Under the pieces are notes generated by a model, which worked only from the letters and a program-made list of their open reading frames with translations, had not been told where the DNA came from and made no database searches. DNA of 64,000 bases from Sporosarcina sp. (GTDB lineage: Bacteria; Bacillota; Bacilli; Bacillales_A; Planococcaceae): the NCBI RefSeq assembly GCF_029257255.1, contig NZ_JARICI010000009.1, positions 62,001-126,000 on the forward strand, in the 5' to 3' direction. A program made the position numbers and the translations under genes. Position 1 is the stretch's first letter. Every line of letters begins with the position of its first letter. Below, one piece after another: positions 8,715-15,210 of the stretch.

Positions 8715-8811
8715 GTGGATTTACTTTCATTCTGCAGGTGTTTCTATTAAAATAAAGGAAAGGCCTTCGCGTAACAGGAGGACCTGACAAAGCATTAAAG
8801 GAGAATACGAA

Positions 8812-9258
8812 TTGAAAAAATTTGCAGCATTTTTCTTGGCCGCGACGTTAATTCTATCGCCGATCGGGAACATCGTTTTCCAGGACGAAATCACAGCAGA
8901 AGCACGCGGATATAAGTCCGGAAAGAAAAGTTTCAGTACGCCGAACCGCGTACAGCCGAATAAAGCAGAAAAGAAACAAGATCAAACGAATCAAAACAAT
9001 AATACAACAGCTGCCGGTAAAACAGCGAAGCCTGGTATGGGCGGCGGACTGATGAAAGGTTTGTTAGTCGGTGGATTAGCAGGTCTGTTATTCGGAAGCC
9101 TATTCGCTAACATGGGTATGCTCGGCTCATTACTTGGATTAATCGTCAATGTGCTTGCAATTGTCTTGATCATTGCATTGGTACGAAAGATTTTTGCGAT
9201 CTTCAAAGAAAAAGAACGCAAGAAGAATGAGGATATGAATCAATGGAACAGCAGATAA
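8812..9258 (+). CDS. Secreted/membrane glycine-rich protein
   Basis: A 148-residue protein that starts at TTG 8812 behind AAAGGAG. An N-terminal signal segment ends near ITAEARG. A basic, Gln/Asn/Lys-rich linker (residues 27-70) and a Gly-rich hydrophobic part follow (GMGGGLMKG to about residue 126), with a charged KEKERKKNED tail. The pattern resembles Tim44-like or YxeA-type membrane proteins, but I cannot assign a family. It overlaps the next gene by 16 bases, which indicates translational coupling. Confidence 0.7.
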   Translation: MKKFAAFFLAATLILSPIGNIVFQDEITAEARGYKSGKKSFSTPNRVQPNKAEKKQDQTNQNNNTTAAGKTAKPGMGGGLMKGLLVGGLAGLLFGSLFANMGMLGSLLGLIVNVLAIVLIIALVRKIFAIFKEKERKKNEDMNQWNSR

Positions 9259-9533
9259 TTTATGAACAGGATGTAGCGAATGCGGTATGTGTGCTGATTG
9301 CCAAAGAAGCACGCGTCATGCCGGACGACGTGGAAGTTGAACTTGCTTATGACGATGACGAAGGTTTTTCTGCTGAAGCAGGGCTTAACGGCCAGGTTCA
9401 TCAGCTAAATACAACACGACTTGTCGAAGCACTCCGTTTATGGATTGAACAGTACTTGGATATGGATCCAATGGCTGCCGGCATCCAATTGAAATTGGAT
9501 GATGAAGAAGGCATCATTGCCATTGTCCGATAA
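9243..9533 (+). CDS. YxcD-family (DUF2653-type) protein
   Basis: A 96-residue acidic protein that matches the small YxcD/DUF2653 family in length and style: N-terminal DVANAVCVLIAKEARVMPDDVEVELAYDDD-type helix-strand, then a C-terminal DDEEGIIAIVR. Its start codon lies inside the preceding gene, and that overlap, together with the terminator directly after it, defines a two-gene operon. Biochemical function is not known for the family. Confidence 0.8.
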   Translation: MEQQIIYEQDVANAVCVLIAKEARVMPDDVEVELAYDDDEGFSAEAGLNGQVHQLNTTRLVEALRLWIEQYLDMDPMAAGIQLKLDDEEGIIAIVR

Positions 9534-9540
9534 AACTTTT

Positions 9541-9574
9541 AAGACGCCACCTCAGTTGAGGGGCGTCTTTTTTA
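9541..9574 (+). terminator. Terminator after the YxcD-like gene
   Basis: AAGACGCC and GGCGTCTT flank a shorter inner CTC/GAG pairing, followed by TTTTTT. Confidence 0.88.
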
Positions 9575-9585
9575 GATTTCTTTAA

Positions 9586-9654
9586 GGTGCCTGTGTGCCA
9601 CACAACTTCAGGACAATTCAGAATAGTGTTTAAGTTGTGTGATGCACAGGCACC
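9586..9654. repeat. 69-bp palindromic interspersed repeat, copy 1
   Basis: Perfect outer arms GGTGCCTGTG and CACAGGCACC, and inner arms CACACAACTT and AAGTTGTGTG, close on ATTC-A-GAAT with the central A at 9620. The element is 69 bases long, exactly like copies at 12149, 12650 and 13776. It lies just past a terminator. No flanking target duplication is evident. It is REP-like rather than an insertion sequence. Confidence 0.85.
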
Positions 9655-9736
9655 TCTTATCATTTGAAGTATGGTTTTGTTAACTACCTCATATATATAT
9701 AAGAACAACCCATCTTATCATTGAGGATGTGAGCGA

Positions 9737-10009
9737 ATGAATAAAAAAGATAATAATCAGACAGAGGAAAAAGTGGAGTCGGCAGAAATTTATGCGGCTA
9801 AACTTTCATTTATCGGTTCCGCCCTTTCCACATTGGGCGATGGTCTTCAAACATTAGCTGCGGGAATTGCACTGCAGGAATTGATAAATGCAACGAACGA
9901 CAGCCAAACATCAGATCAAGCGAATCAGCTCGAACAAATACAAATACAACTGGACTACTTAACAAGAAAAATAGAAAGCATGGAGCGCAGAAGTTACGGC
10001 CAGTTTTGA
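9737..10009 (+). CDS. Small hypothetical protein (90 aa)
   Basis: A 90-residue protein: an acidic N-terminus, a hydrophobic-amphipathic centre (AAKLSFIGSALSTLGDG, about residues 20-36), and a Gln-rich C-terminal helix (QLEQIQIQLDYLTRKIESM) with coiled-coil character. The ATG follows GAGGATGTG. A weak hairpin (GCCAGT/ACTGGC) follows the stop. Similar short proteins are common in Bacillaceae, but I know no function. Confidence 0.65.
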   Translation: MNKKDNNQTEEKVESAEIYAAKLSFIGSALSTLGDGLQTLAAGIALQELINATNDSQTSDQANQLEQIQIQLDYLTRKIESMERRSYGQF

Positions 10010-10030
10010 GTCTCAGACTGGCTTTCGACT

Positions 10031-10516
10031 TTATTTATTTTTTAACAACTGCCACAGTTGCAGCCCATCAGACTTGTGACCTGCATACGAACCCATCCAA
10101 CGTGGATAAGTGACTGGGATTACGGTGCTGACGAACTGAATAAGATTAGCTATTGAAGCCCCCCAAAAAAATGATCGGAAATCGCCATGTGACACCGACA
10201 TGGCCATGCCTGCGAATACAAACACCAGCGTCAGCGACATAACAGGTCCCCCAGCCAAAGCCGCCGCTCTCTGCCGCTTATTTAAATTCCCTTCCCAATA
10301 AACAAAGCCTGCAAAGGAATAAACGATATGAAAATGGAGTCTTCCCAACCTGAAATTTTCTATATTCTTCTCACTTTTACTCCCTAAGTAAATATCTACT
10401 CTGGACCTGAACGTAGCTATGACTCCCAGGCCATGACCTACCTCGTGCAGCAACGTACTCAGTGGCAAAACCGTTAGATAGAATAACAAGATGAATAGTA
10501 TATTACCTACCTCCAC
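10031..10516 (-). CDS. Putative M50-like membrane metalloprotease
   Basis: A 161-residue membrane protein with HEVGHGLG (about residues 24-31) in the first membrane helix, which fits the HExxH zinc site of site-2-protease-like M50 enzymes. A later KSDGLQLWQLL stretch could supply the third ligand (Asp of the DG motif). It is shorter than classical RseP/SpoIVFB and lacks a PDZ domain, like minimal M50 proteins. It overlaps the preceding 82-residue membrane protein by 14 bases, so the two are co-translated. Substrate unknown; the partner could be the substrate or a regulator. Confidence 0.65.
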   Translation of the reverse strand: MEVGNILFILLFYLTVLPLSTLLHEVGHGLGVIATFRSRVDIYLGSKSEKNIENFRLGRLHFHIVYSFAGFVYWEGNLNKRQRAAALAGGPVMSLTLVFVFAGMAMSVSHGDFRSFFWGASIANLIQFVSTVIPVTYPRWMGSYAGHKSDGLQLWQLLKNK

Positions 10517-10751
10517 TTGTCACCTCTCCATTATTAACCAGATACACAACACCCACTATGATGACTGCTACAGCCGAAAGAATCAGCGAATATCGGGAGA
10601 TGCTGATGAAGTATTCGTAATAAGGCTTCTCTGTAAAATAAAGTGCGCGATCCATCATCATTTCTGGCTCCTGTTTGGGAAAGAATATAAATAGGAATGA
10701 AAACGAAAAAACAAAACTGTACATTCCAGTTTTCACTAATAGTTTTTCCAA
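10503..10751 (-). CDS. Small membrane protein, partner of the M50-like protein
   Basis: An 82-residue protein with two membrane helices (about residues 9-25 and 51-72) separated by a loop containing KQEPEMMMDRALYF. The start is TTG at 10751, behind GGAGGT with eight-base spacing; an overlapping frame from GTG 10761 is a shadow. It overlaps the protease start, a clear operon sign. Not recognised as a family. The order small TM protein then M50 protease resembles regulator/protease pairs, but that is only context. Confidence 0.6.
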   Translation of the reverse strand: MEKLLVKTGMYSFVFSFSFLFIFFPKQEPEMMMDRALYFTEKPYYEYFISISRYSLILSAVAVIIVGVVYLVNNGEVTSGGR

Positions 10752-10836
10752 TAGGATTCACCTCCCAGCAATTAGTTTTTTCTAGTGAAATATCATTTAC
10801 TGCTCTCTTCAGTTAAAAACTTCATTCTGCCGTCAG

Positions 10837-10944
10837 TCATGAAACTTTTAGCCATATAATAAGCGCTTGCAGTAAATAGCTGCGTGTTAACTTCATTGGA
10901 CTCTTATGCAAATACGTTGATTTTATTGTTTTCCATTTATTCAT
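10837..10944 (-). CDS. Possible small peptide (35 aa)
   Basis: A 35-codon frame begins MNKWKTIKSTYLHKSP and ends ALIIWLKVS. AAAGGAGATTGGCC lies directly before the ATG. The same 14-base leader recurs before another tiny frame at 11714. It is basic and partly hydrophobic. Real translation is uncertain. Confidence 0.35.
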   Translation of the reverse strand: MNKWKTIKSTYLHKSPMKLTRSYLLQALIIWLKVS

Positions 10945-10993
10945 GGCCAATCTCCTTTCCATCTCACATCCTAGTTGTATAAGATTGATTTTA

Positions 10994-11027
10994 AAAAGAG
11001 CAAACCATTACACTGGTTTGCTCTTTT
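10994..11027 (-). terminator. Terminator of the GNAT gene
   Basis: Arms AAGAGCAAACCA and TGGTTTGCTCTT are perfectly complementary. Read leftward, the stem is followed by a T run. Confidence 0.85.
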
Positions 11028-11031
11028 GCTT

Positions 11032-11595
11032 TCATTTTATCAAATTCATTTCCCAATCTTTTCTAAGCAAACCCATAACAAAAATATCATGGTACTTACC
11101 GAATCTAAAAAGCTCTTCCCTTAAAGTGCCTTCTAAGTGAAATCCGCACTTTTCATAAGAGCTAACCGCCCTTTTATTATAACTGAAGACTTGAAGTTTC
11201 ACTTTATTCACATTCATATAACCAAAAATGAAATCAAGTAAAACTTTCATTGCATCTGTCCCATAACCTTTTTCTTGATAATCAGGACCAACAGATATTC
11301 CAACATGACAAGTGCTATTGTTCCAGTTAACTAAATAAACAGCAATAGTTCCAATGAATACTTTTTCATCTTTCAGTTCAATAGCAAACATGTAGTCTTC
11401 TTTCTCAGAACTAATCTCACCAAGAAACTTTTCATGATCTGCATCAGTAGGCGGGAATGGTATTCCATCGTTCATTAGTAGACGACTTTCCATTACATCC
11501 TCGATGTTTGAATAAAACTTGTAATCTGCCTTTGTAATTTTTCGCAAAGTTACTTGGTCACCAGTTAAATAATTCTTTATATATTGCTTGATCAA
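11032..11595 (-). CDS. GNAT-family N-acetyltransferase (RimJ/RimL type)
   Basis: About 187 residues. The acetyl-CoA loop reads DYQEKGYGTDAMKVLL (the Q/RxxGxG/A site). NKVKLQVFSYNKRAVSSYEKCGF is the typical RimJ/RimL end motif. It should acetylate an amine, either a protein N-terminus or a small molecule. I prefer the TTG start at 11595, which has GGGGGA seven bases upstream; an ATG at 11610 lies within that purine stretch and is the alternative. It is flanked by a terminator and by a tiny frame upstream. Confidence 0.85.
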   Translation of the reverse strand: MIKQYIKNYLTGDQVTLRKITKADYKFYSNIEDVMESRLLMNDGIPFPPTDADHEKFLGEISSEKEDYMFAIELKDEKVFIGTIAVYLVNWNNSTCHVGISVGPDYQEKGYGTDAMKVLLDFIFGYMNVNKVKLQVFSYNKRAVSSYEKCGFHLEGTLREELFRFGKYHDIFVMGLLRKDWEMNLIK

Positions 11596-11642
11596 CTTAG
11601 ATTCCCCCATATTTTTGCAGGGGTTGCAGTAAAGGGGAGAAA

Positions 11643-11714
11643 TTACTGTACCCCTGCGACGTTTTTTTGTTCCTCTGTACTTTTATAAACGTCTACCACA
11701 ATGCTCGATAACAT
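11643..11714 (-). CDS. Possible 23-aa leader peptide
   Basis: A short frame, MLSSIVVDVYKSTEEQ and seven more residues, sits about 48 bases upstream of the GNAT start. AAAGGAGATTGGCC precedes it, the same 14 bases that precede the small frame at 10944. It may be an upstream peptide or a remnant. Confidence 0.3.
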   Translation of the reverse strand: MLSSIVVDVYKSTEEQKNVAGVQ

Positions 11715-11882
11715 AGGCCAATCTCCTTTTTCATATGATCTGTTAATTATAGGTCAGATTATTACAATTAGTCAAACAATGTCAGAGGTTCGTAAATTTT
11801 TATTATACAAGATCCCTGTTCAGTATTAGCATACTACTATTAAACCATTGTTCTGCGCTGCACGACTCTCCTTAACTAAGTT

Positions 11883-12146
11883 TTAAATAGAAGCCCTTGC
11901 GTAAAGAAATTCCAAAGCATTCACCCCAACTAGAGCGTCTCCTGCAATTTCTGAATCTTTGAGTGGGAAATTAAATATACATTGCCAAAAATGTCGACTT
12001 TGTCTCCCTTTACACGTACTGCGCAATCTTTGTTTGACGCATAAATATTCATTTCTTCCGATAAGGGAGACAGTTCGTTTTGAACAAGCTCCATATTATT
12101 TTCTAGATCAAAATGAGACAGGACAGAAAAATCACCGACAGCATCG
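11883..12146 (-). pseudogene. Decayed gene fragment with frameshift
   Basis: On the minus strand, codons from about 12146 read as protein-like sequence, including DFSVLSHFDLENN and CAVRVKGDKVDIFGNVY. They then stay coherent only after a frame change, as FPLKDSEIAGDALVGVNAL and FLYARASI, before a stop at 11883. No start codon remains, because the upstream side meets the 69-bp repeat. I do not recognise the family. I read it as the 3' part of a broken gene. Confidence 0.45.
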
Positions 12147-12148
12147 AC

Positions 12149-12217
12149 AGTGCCTGTGTGCCAAACAACTTATAAACAATTCAGAATAGCGTTTGAGTTG
12201 TGTGGTACACAGGCACT
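12149..12217. repeat. 69-bp palindromic repeat, copy 2, with a duplicated right half (12226-12253)
   Basis: It has the same organisation as copy 1: outer AGTGCCTGTG and CACAGGCACT, inner ACAACTT and GAGTTGT. The right end (TTTGAGTTGTGTGG and onward) is repeated 34 bases later, ending at 12253, just before the stop of the VOC gene. Confidence 0.82.
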
Positions 12218-12254
12218 CCCACATCTTTGAGTTGTGTGGTACACAGGCACTCCC

Positions 12255-12626
12255 TTATTCATCCGATACCTTCTGAATCATCTCCACCCGATTACCAAAA
12301 GGATCACGGAATTCGAACCGGTCAAAGCCGGGGATCGGTACGCCTTCAATAATTTGAATATCATGCCGGCCCAATACACTTCTCCAATGAGATATATCAT
12401 CCACCTGATAAGCTAAATGAGCTTTAGTCGTCAATCTATCAAAGCCCTCTTCTGTACCTACATGAACTTCTTGATCTCCAACTTCTAGCCAAAACCCGCC
12501 GCGTCCCTTTAATGATTCAGGCTTTTCTTTTTCGGCTAAGCCCAAGATTCCACAATAAAACCGTTTCCCTTCTTCTTCTGTGCCCACTGGAATAGTAATC
12601 TGTGCATGATGCAATCCGATAATCAT
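12255..12626 (-). CDS. VOC-family (glyoxalase/dioxygenase fold) protein
   Basis: A 123-residue single-module VOC protein. Metal-site-like positions are HHAQITIP (His at the first strand), KAHLAYQVDD and FRDPFGNRVEMIQ, whose terminal Glu is a usual ligand. FYCGILGL is the classical VOC helix. It may be a glyoxalase-like enzyme or an antibiotic-binding protein. I chose the ATG at 12626 for GGAGGAG upstream; the longer in-frame start would reach into repeat copy 3. It is flanked on both sides by 69-bp repeats. Confidence 0.85.
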   Translation of the reverse strand: MIIGLHHAQITIPVGTEEEGKRFYCGILGLAEKEKPESLKGRGGFWLEVGDQEVHVGTEEGFDRLTTKAHLAYQVDDISHWRSVLGRHDIQIIEGVPIPGFDRFEFRDPFGNRVEMIQKVSDE

Positions 12627-12649
12627 ATAATATCTCCTCCATTTAAAAT

Positions 12650-12718
12650 GGTGCCTGTGCGCCAAACAACTTTAATACTATTCAGTATAGTCCATTAATT
12701 ATACAGTGCACAGCAACC
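12650..12718. repeat. 69-bp palindromic repeat, copy 3 (diverged)
   Basis: Same length and left end (GGTGCCTGTG, then CCAAACAACTT) and the central ATTCAGTAT. The right arm is diverged (TGCACAGCAACC). It fills the gap between the TauE/SafE stop and the VOC promoter. Confidence 0.75.
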
Positions 12719-12719
12719 C

Positions 12720-13487
12720 TCATAATGATTGCGCTCCGTTCATCAGCAAGACGGTACCAAGTACGACAAGAAGGAGAAATACATAGCGTTCGAATTTTTC
12801 ATTCGGAATACGGCGCTGTATAAAAACACCCAACACAGTCGCGTGCACGATGACAGGAAATGAATAGCCATATAGTATAAATACTTCTTTCGTCCATAAG
12901 CCGCCGAGTGCCTGTCCAGCTACAATGAAAATACCCGAGATAAGAAAGTGGGCTTGCAGTGTCCCCCGAAAACGCTGTGGTTCCCAGCGCCGCAGCGTTC
13001 CGTATACAACAACAGGAACACCGTGTGAATTATAGGCACTGCCGAGAATCCCAGAAATTAAACCAGCAGGCAGTGCCCAAAATTTATTCTTTAGTCTCGC
13101 CTGAATATGTTCATTTGAACATAAGTGTTTACTAAATGAGTAGGTGCCATATACAAGTAAGAAGAAGCCAAGCGCAATAGTGATGATCGTTTCAGGGAGC
13201 TTTACAACAAGTAAAATGCCTAAGGGGATCCCCGCTAGCGCACCAATCACCAGGCGAATTAAAGCCGGGCGGTCTACATAACTCCAACCTGAAACAGCGG
13301 TAAATAAAGCTACAGTCAGTCCCACTAATCCAATTAAGGAAATTGATATGTGCAAGTCTAGCGATAATAGCGCGAGAAGCGGCATACTGACAACAGCTTC
13401 GCCGAAACCAAAGGTCGAACGTGACAGCGCTCCGATAAAAACTGCGATAACCACTAATATAATAAGTGAAACAGACATTACCATCAT
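12720..13487 (-). CDS. TauE/SafE-family membrane permease
   Basis: A 255-residue protein with about seven or eight membrane helices. The TauE/SafE hallmark RSTFGFGEAVVSMPLLAL (about residues 23-40) and the repeat GLISGILGSAYNSHGVPVV (about 137-155) mark the two inverted halves. The family exports sulfite, sulfoacetate or related anions, and the substrate here is unknown. The ATG at 13487 follows TGGAG. It is monocistronic, between a repeat and a kinase remnant. Confidence 0.88.
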   Translation of the reverse strand: MMVMSVSLIILVVIAVFIGALSRSTFGFGEAVVSMPLLALLSLDLHISISLIGLVGLTVALFTAVSGWSYVDRPALIRLVIGALAGIPLGILLVVKLPETIITIALGFFLLVYGTYSFSKHLCSNEHIQARLKNKFWALPAGLISGILGSAYNSHGVPVVVYGTLRRWEPQRFRGTLQAHFLISGIFIVAGQALGGLWTKEVFILYGYSFPVIVHATVLGVFIQRRIPNEKFERYVFLLLVVLGTVLLMNGAQSL

Positions 13488-13550
13488 AACTCCATTATCT
13501 AAAGTTTATTTGCCTCTAAAAATACAGATGACTTTTCGATACATATCCCC

Positions 13551-13694
13551 TCAAGAATGCTTTCGTATGTCGGAACTGACAAGTTGTTTGGAAAACGTTG
13601 TTTTGCCTGCCGCACCATGTCCTGAAATACCAATTATAATTTGTTCATTAGTCGCATTGATCCACTCTTTGATCTCTTGTAATAACGTCTCCAT
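13551..13694 (-). pseudogene. N-terminal remnant of a uridine-kinase-like P-loop protein
   Basis: The frame starts METLLQEIKEWIN and contains an intact Walker A site, GISGHGAAGKTTFSKQL, then stops after 47 residues. Full-length uridine-kinase-like proteins have about 190-210 residues. The remainder is missing, and the TauE/SafE gene begins about 60 bases on. GAAAGAG precedes the ATG. I read this as a 3'-deleted gene. Confidence 0.7.
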
Positions 13695-13775
13695 TACTCT
13701 TTCCTTTTAAGATATTCTCTTGCGTTTGCTATGACGTTATCAATACTCTAATTTTATCACACTAGTATGACAAGA

Positions 13776-13844
13776 GGTGCCTGTGTGCCAAACGATTTCA
13801 AAACTATTCTGAATAGCGTCTGAATTGCACGGTGCACAGGCACC
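13776..13844. repeat. 69-bp palindromic repeat, copy 4
   Basis: Outer arms GGTGCCTGTG and CACAGGCACC are perfect; the centre is ATTC-T-GAAT. It has the same length and organisation as copy 1, and lies between the kinase remnant and the sodC terminator. Confidence 0.85.
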
Positions 13845-13852
13845 CTGTCGAA

Positions 13853-13884
13853 TCAAAAAACAGCCTCTCCGCAAAGAGAAGCTG
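13853..13884 (-). terminator. Terminator of the superoxide dismutase gene
   Basis: Read leftward, CAGCTTCTC and GAGAGGCTG pair with one bulge and are followed by TTTTTTG. Confidence 0.7.
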
Positions 13885-13895
13885 CATACATTTCA

Positions 13896-14486
13896 TTATT
13901 TAGAAAGGTTTTCGGAAGTGATTTCCGCACAGGCAAATGGCTTACCTGAATCCCCTGCCGGATCCGTCTTATAATCGTCTTCTCCTTCGTGGATGACAAG
14001 TGCTGTGCCGCCGTCATCAATCAATGAATTCTCTTTACCAAGATCCAGTGTCACGGCATCTGTTGTGATATGGACTTCTGCATTGCCGTTTTCATCCGCT
14101 TCAAGATTTTCTAAATCTCCCGCATGGTATCCTTTGGGATTATCGAAACCGTGCTCTTTACCTTCAGGATTAAAATGTCCGCCAGCAGATGCCTTGAAGT
14201 CTGGTGCCGTACATACGCCATTTTCATGGATATGGATACCGTGCTTGCCTGGTATAAGGCCCGTTGCTGTGATATCCATCGCCACGCCGCCATTTTCAGC
14301 ACGAATTACAGCTGAACCAATGTTTTCTCCATCTGTGTTGATAATTGGTGCAGTGATTTCCGAAGCAGCCGTCTCCTCTTGCTCCACACCGCTTTCTCCG
14401 CCGCTGACCGGCACCTTTTCTTTGGCGGTGTTACAGCCCGCCGTCAATAAAACAGCACCCAGTACGATGCCAGGTAATTTCCACAT
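13896..14486 (-). CDS. sodC: Cu/Zn superoxide dismutase lipoprotein
   Basis: A 196-residue lipoprotein that removes superoxide outside the cell. The signal peptide ends in the lipobox LLTAGC (Cys18). The metal ligands are present: HIHENG (two Cu His), GHFNPEGKEHG (bridging and Zn His), KGYHAGDL (Zn His and Asp) and LVIHEGEDD (Cu His). The disulfide cysteines GVC and FAC are also kept. One oddity: the position of the active-site arginine (G-x-R-x-AC in SOD1) reads GKPFAC, so Pro replaces Arg. It is monocistronic with its own terminator. Name by homology; activity may be altered. Confidence 0.88.
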   Translation of the reverse strand: MWKLPGIVLGAVLLTAGCNTAKEKVPVSGGESGVEQEETAASEITAPIINTDGENIGSAVIRAENGGVAMDITATGLIPGKHGIHIHENGVCTAPDFKASAGGHFNPEGKEHGFDNPKGYHAGDLENLEADENGNAEVHITTDAVTLDLGKENSLIDDGGTALVIHEGEDDYKTDPAGDSGKPFACAEITSENLSK

Positions 14487-14612
14487 AGTTACTGCCTCCT
14501 TATTAATGCTATGTACATTCTTTCCTGTTCATTGGGAAATATTCAATGAACCTCTATTTGTCTATACCCTGATTTCCTTTCAGTTAACATTTCAGGAAAT
14601 CGAAAATATGGC

Positions 14613-14738
14613 TATGAGCTTAGAAACGTTCTTTATGAGCATACCGGGAATGGTTATGAGCATGTTCCGTAGGGCTATGAGCACGTGGCACCGAGGTATG
14701 AGCGGAGGGCCAAGAGTTATGAGCGTTCAGGATCTTTT
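14613..14738. repeat. Phased 21-bp repeat array B (core TATGAGC)
   Basis: TATGAGC occurs at 14613, 14634, 14655, 14676, 14697 and 14718. All six steps are exactly 21 bases, and the 14 bases between cores are not conserved. The array lies between sodC and ectC. A frame crosses it as a Met-Ser heptad repeat, but it runs antisense through sodC and has no ribosome site. Function unknown. It shares its period, but not its core, with array A. Confidence 0.78.
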
Positions 14739-14757
14739 CCAAATTTTCACGCACAAC

Positions 14758-14797
14758 AAAAAGCTCCAAAGCAGGAAACTTTCCGCTTTGGAGCTTC
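14758..14797 (-). terminator. Terminator of the ectABC operon
   Basis: AAGCTCCAAAGC and GCTTTGGAGCTT form a 12-bp stem; read leftward it is followed by TTTTTG. Confidence 0.88.
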
Positions 14798-14808
14798 TAA
14801 CTTGTTAT

Positions 14809-15198
14809 TCAGTCTTCCAGCAATGGATAGACACCGTTCTCGTCATGAGTTTCCGTTCCTACAAGCGGCGGATTGAATACGCAGATTAAGCGCATATCTT
14901 CCTTGCCGCCACGAAGGTAATGCTCATCATTTTCATTCAAAGCATACATCGTACCGTTTTTGATCGGGTAGACTTTGCCGTCCGAAGTAGTTTCAATTTC
15001 ACCATCTCCAGCAACACAATAAACAGCTTCTAAATGGTTTTGATAATGAATATGCGTTTCCGTTCCGGCATAAATAATCGTTTCATGGAATGAAAAGCCC
15101 ATATTATCTTTCTTCAGTAAGAAGCGGCGGCTGGACCACGTTTCTGCCTTTGTTTCGTTTTCGCTTCCAATAATCTCATCTACATTACGTACAATCAC
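14809..15198 (-). CDS. ectC: L-ectoine synthase
   Basis: A 129-residue cupin enzyme that closes N-gamma-acetyl-diaminobutyrate to ectoine, the last step of synthesis of this osmoprotectant. Family segments are obvious: [40 protein letters not shown] (cupin metal motif, about residues 52-72) and [19 protein letters not shown] at the C-terminus. The start is GTG, behind GGAGAG. It is the third gene of ectABC, 12 bases after ectB. No ectD hydroxylase follows, so the product should be ectoine rather than hydroxyectoine, unless ectD lies elsewhere. Confidence 0.97.
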   Translation of the reverse strand: MIVRNVDEIIGSENETKAETWSSRRFLLKKDNMGFSFHETIIYAGTETHIHYQNHLEAVYCVAGDGEIETTSDGKVYPIKNGTMYALNENDEHYLRGGKEDMRLICVFNPPLVGTETHDENGVYPLLED

Positions 15199-15210
15199 AA
15201 GTATCTCTCC

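Noticed and set aside
10534-10761. 75-codon minus-strand frame overlapping the 82-aa membrane protein
   Set aside because: Starts within the ribosome site of the better frame and has Cys/His-rich shadow composition.
13348-13710. 120-codon plus-strand frame
   Set aside because: Antisense to the TauE/SafE gene start and the kinase remnant.
9586-13844. CRISPR array
   Set aside because: The 69-bp repeats are palindromic, unevenly spaced by 0.4-2.5 kb and lie between genes; no cas genes.
13993-14889. 298-codon plus-strand frame covering array B and antisense to sodC
   Set aside because: It is mostly the shadow of sodC, and the Met-Ser heptads come from the 21-base array. No ribosome site.
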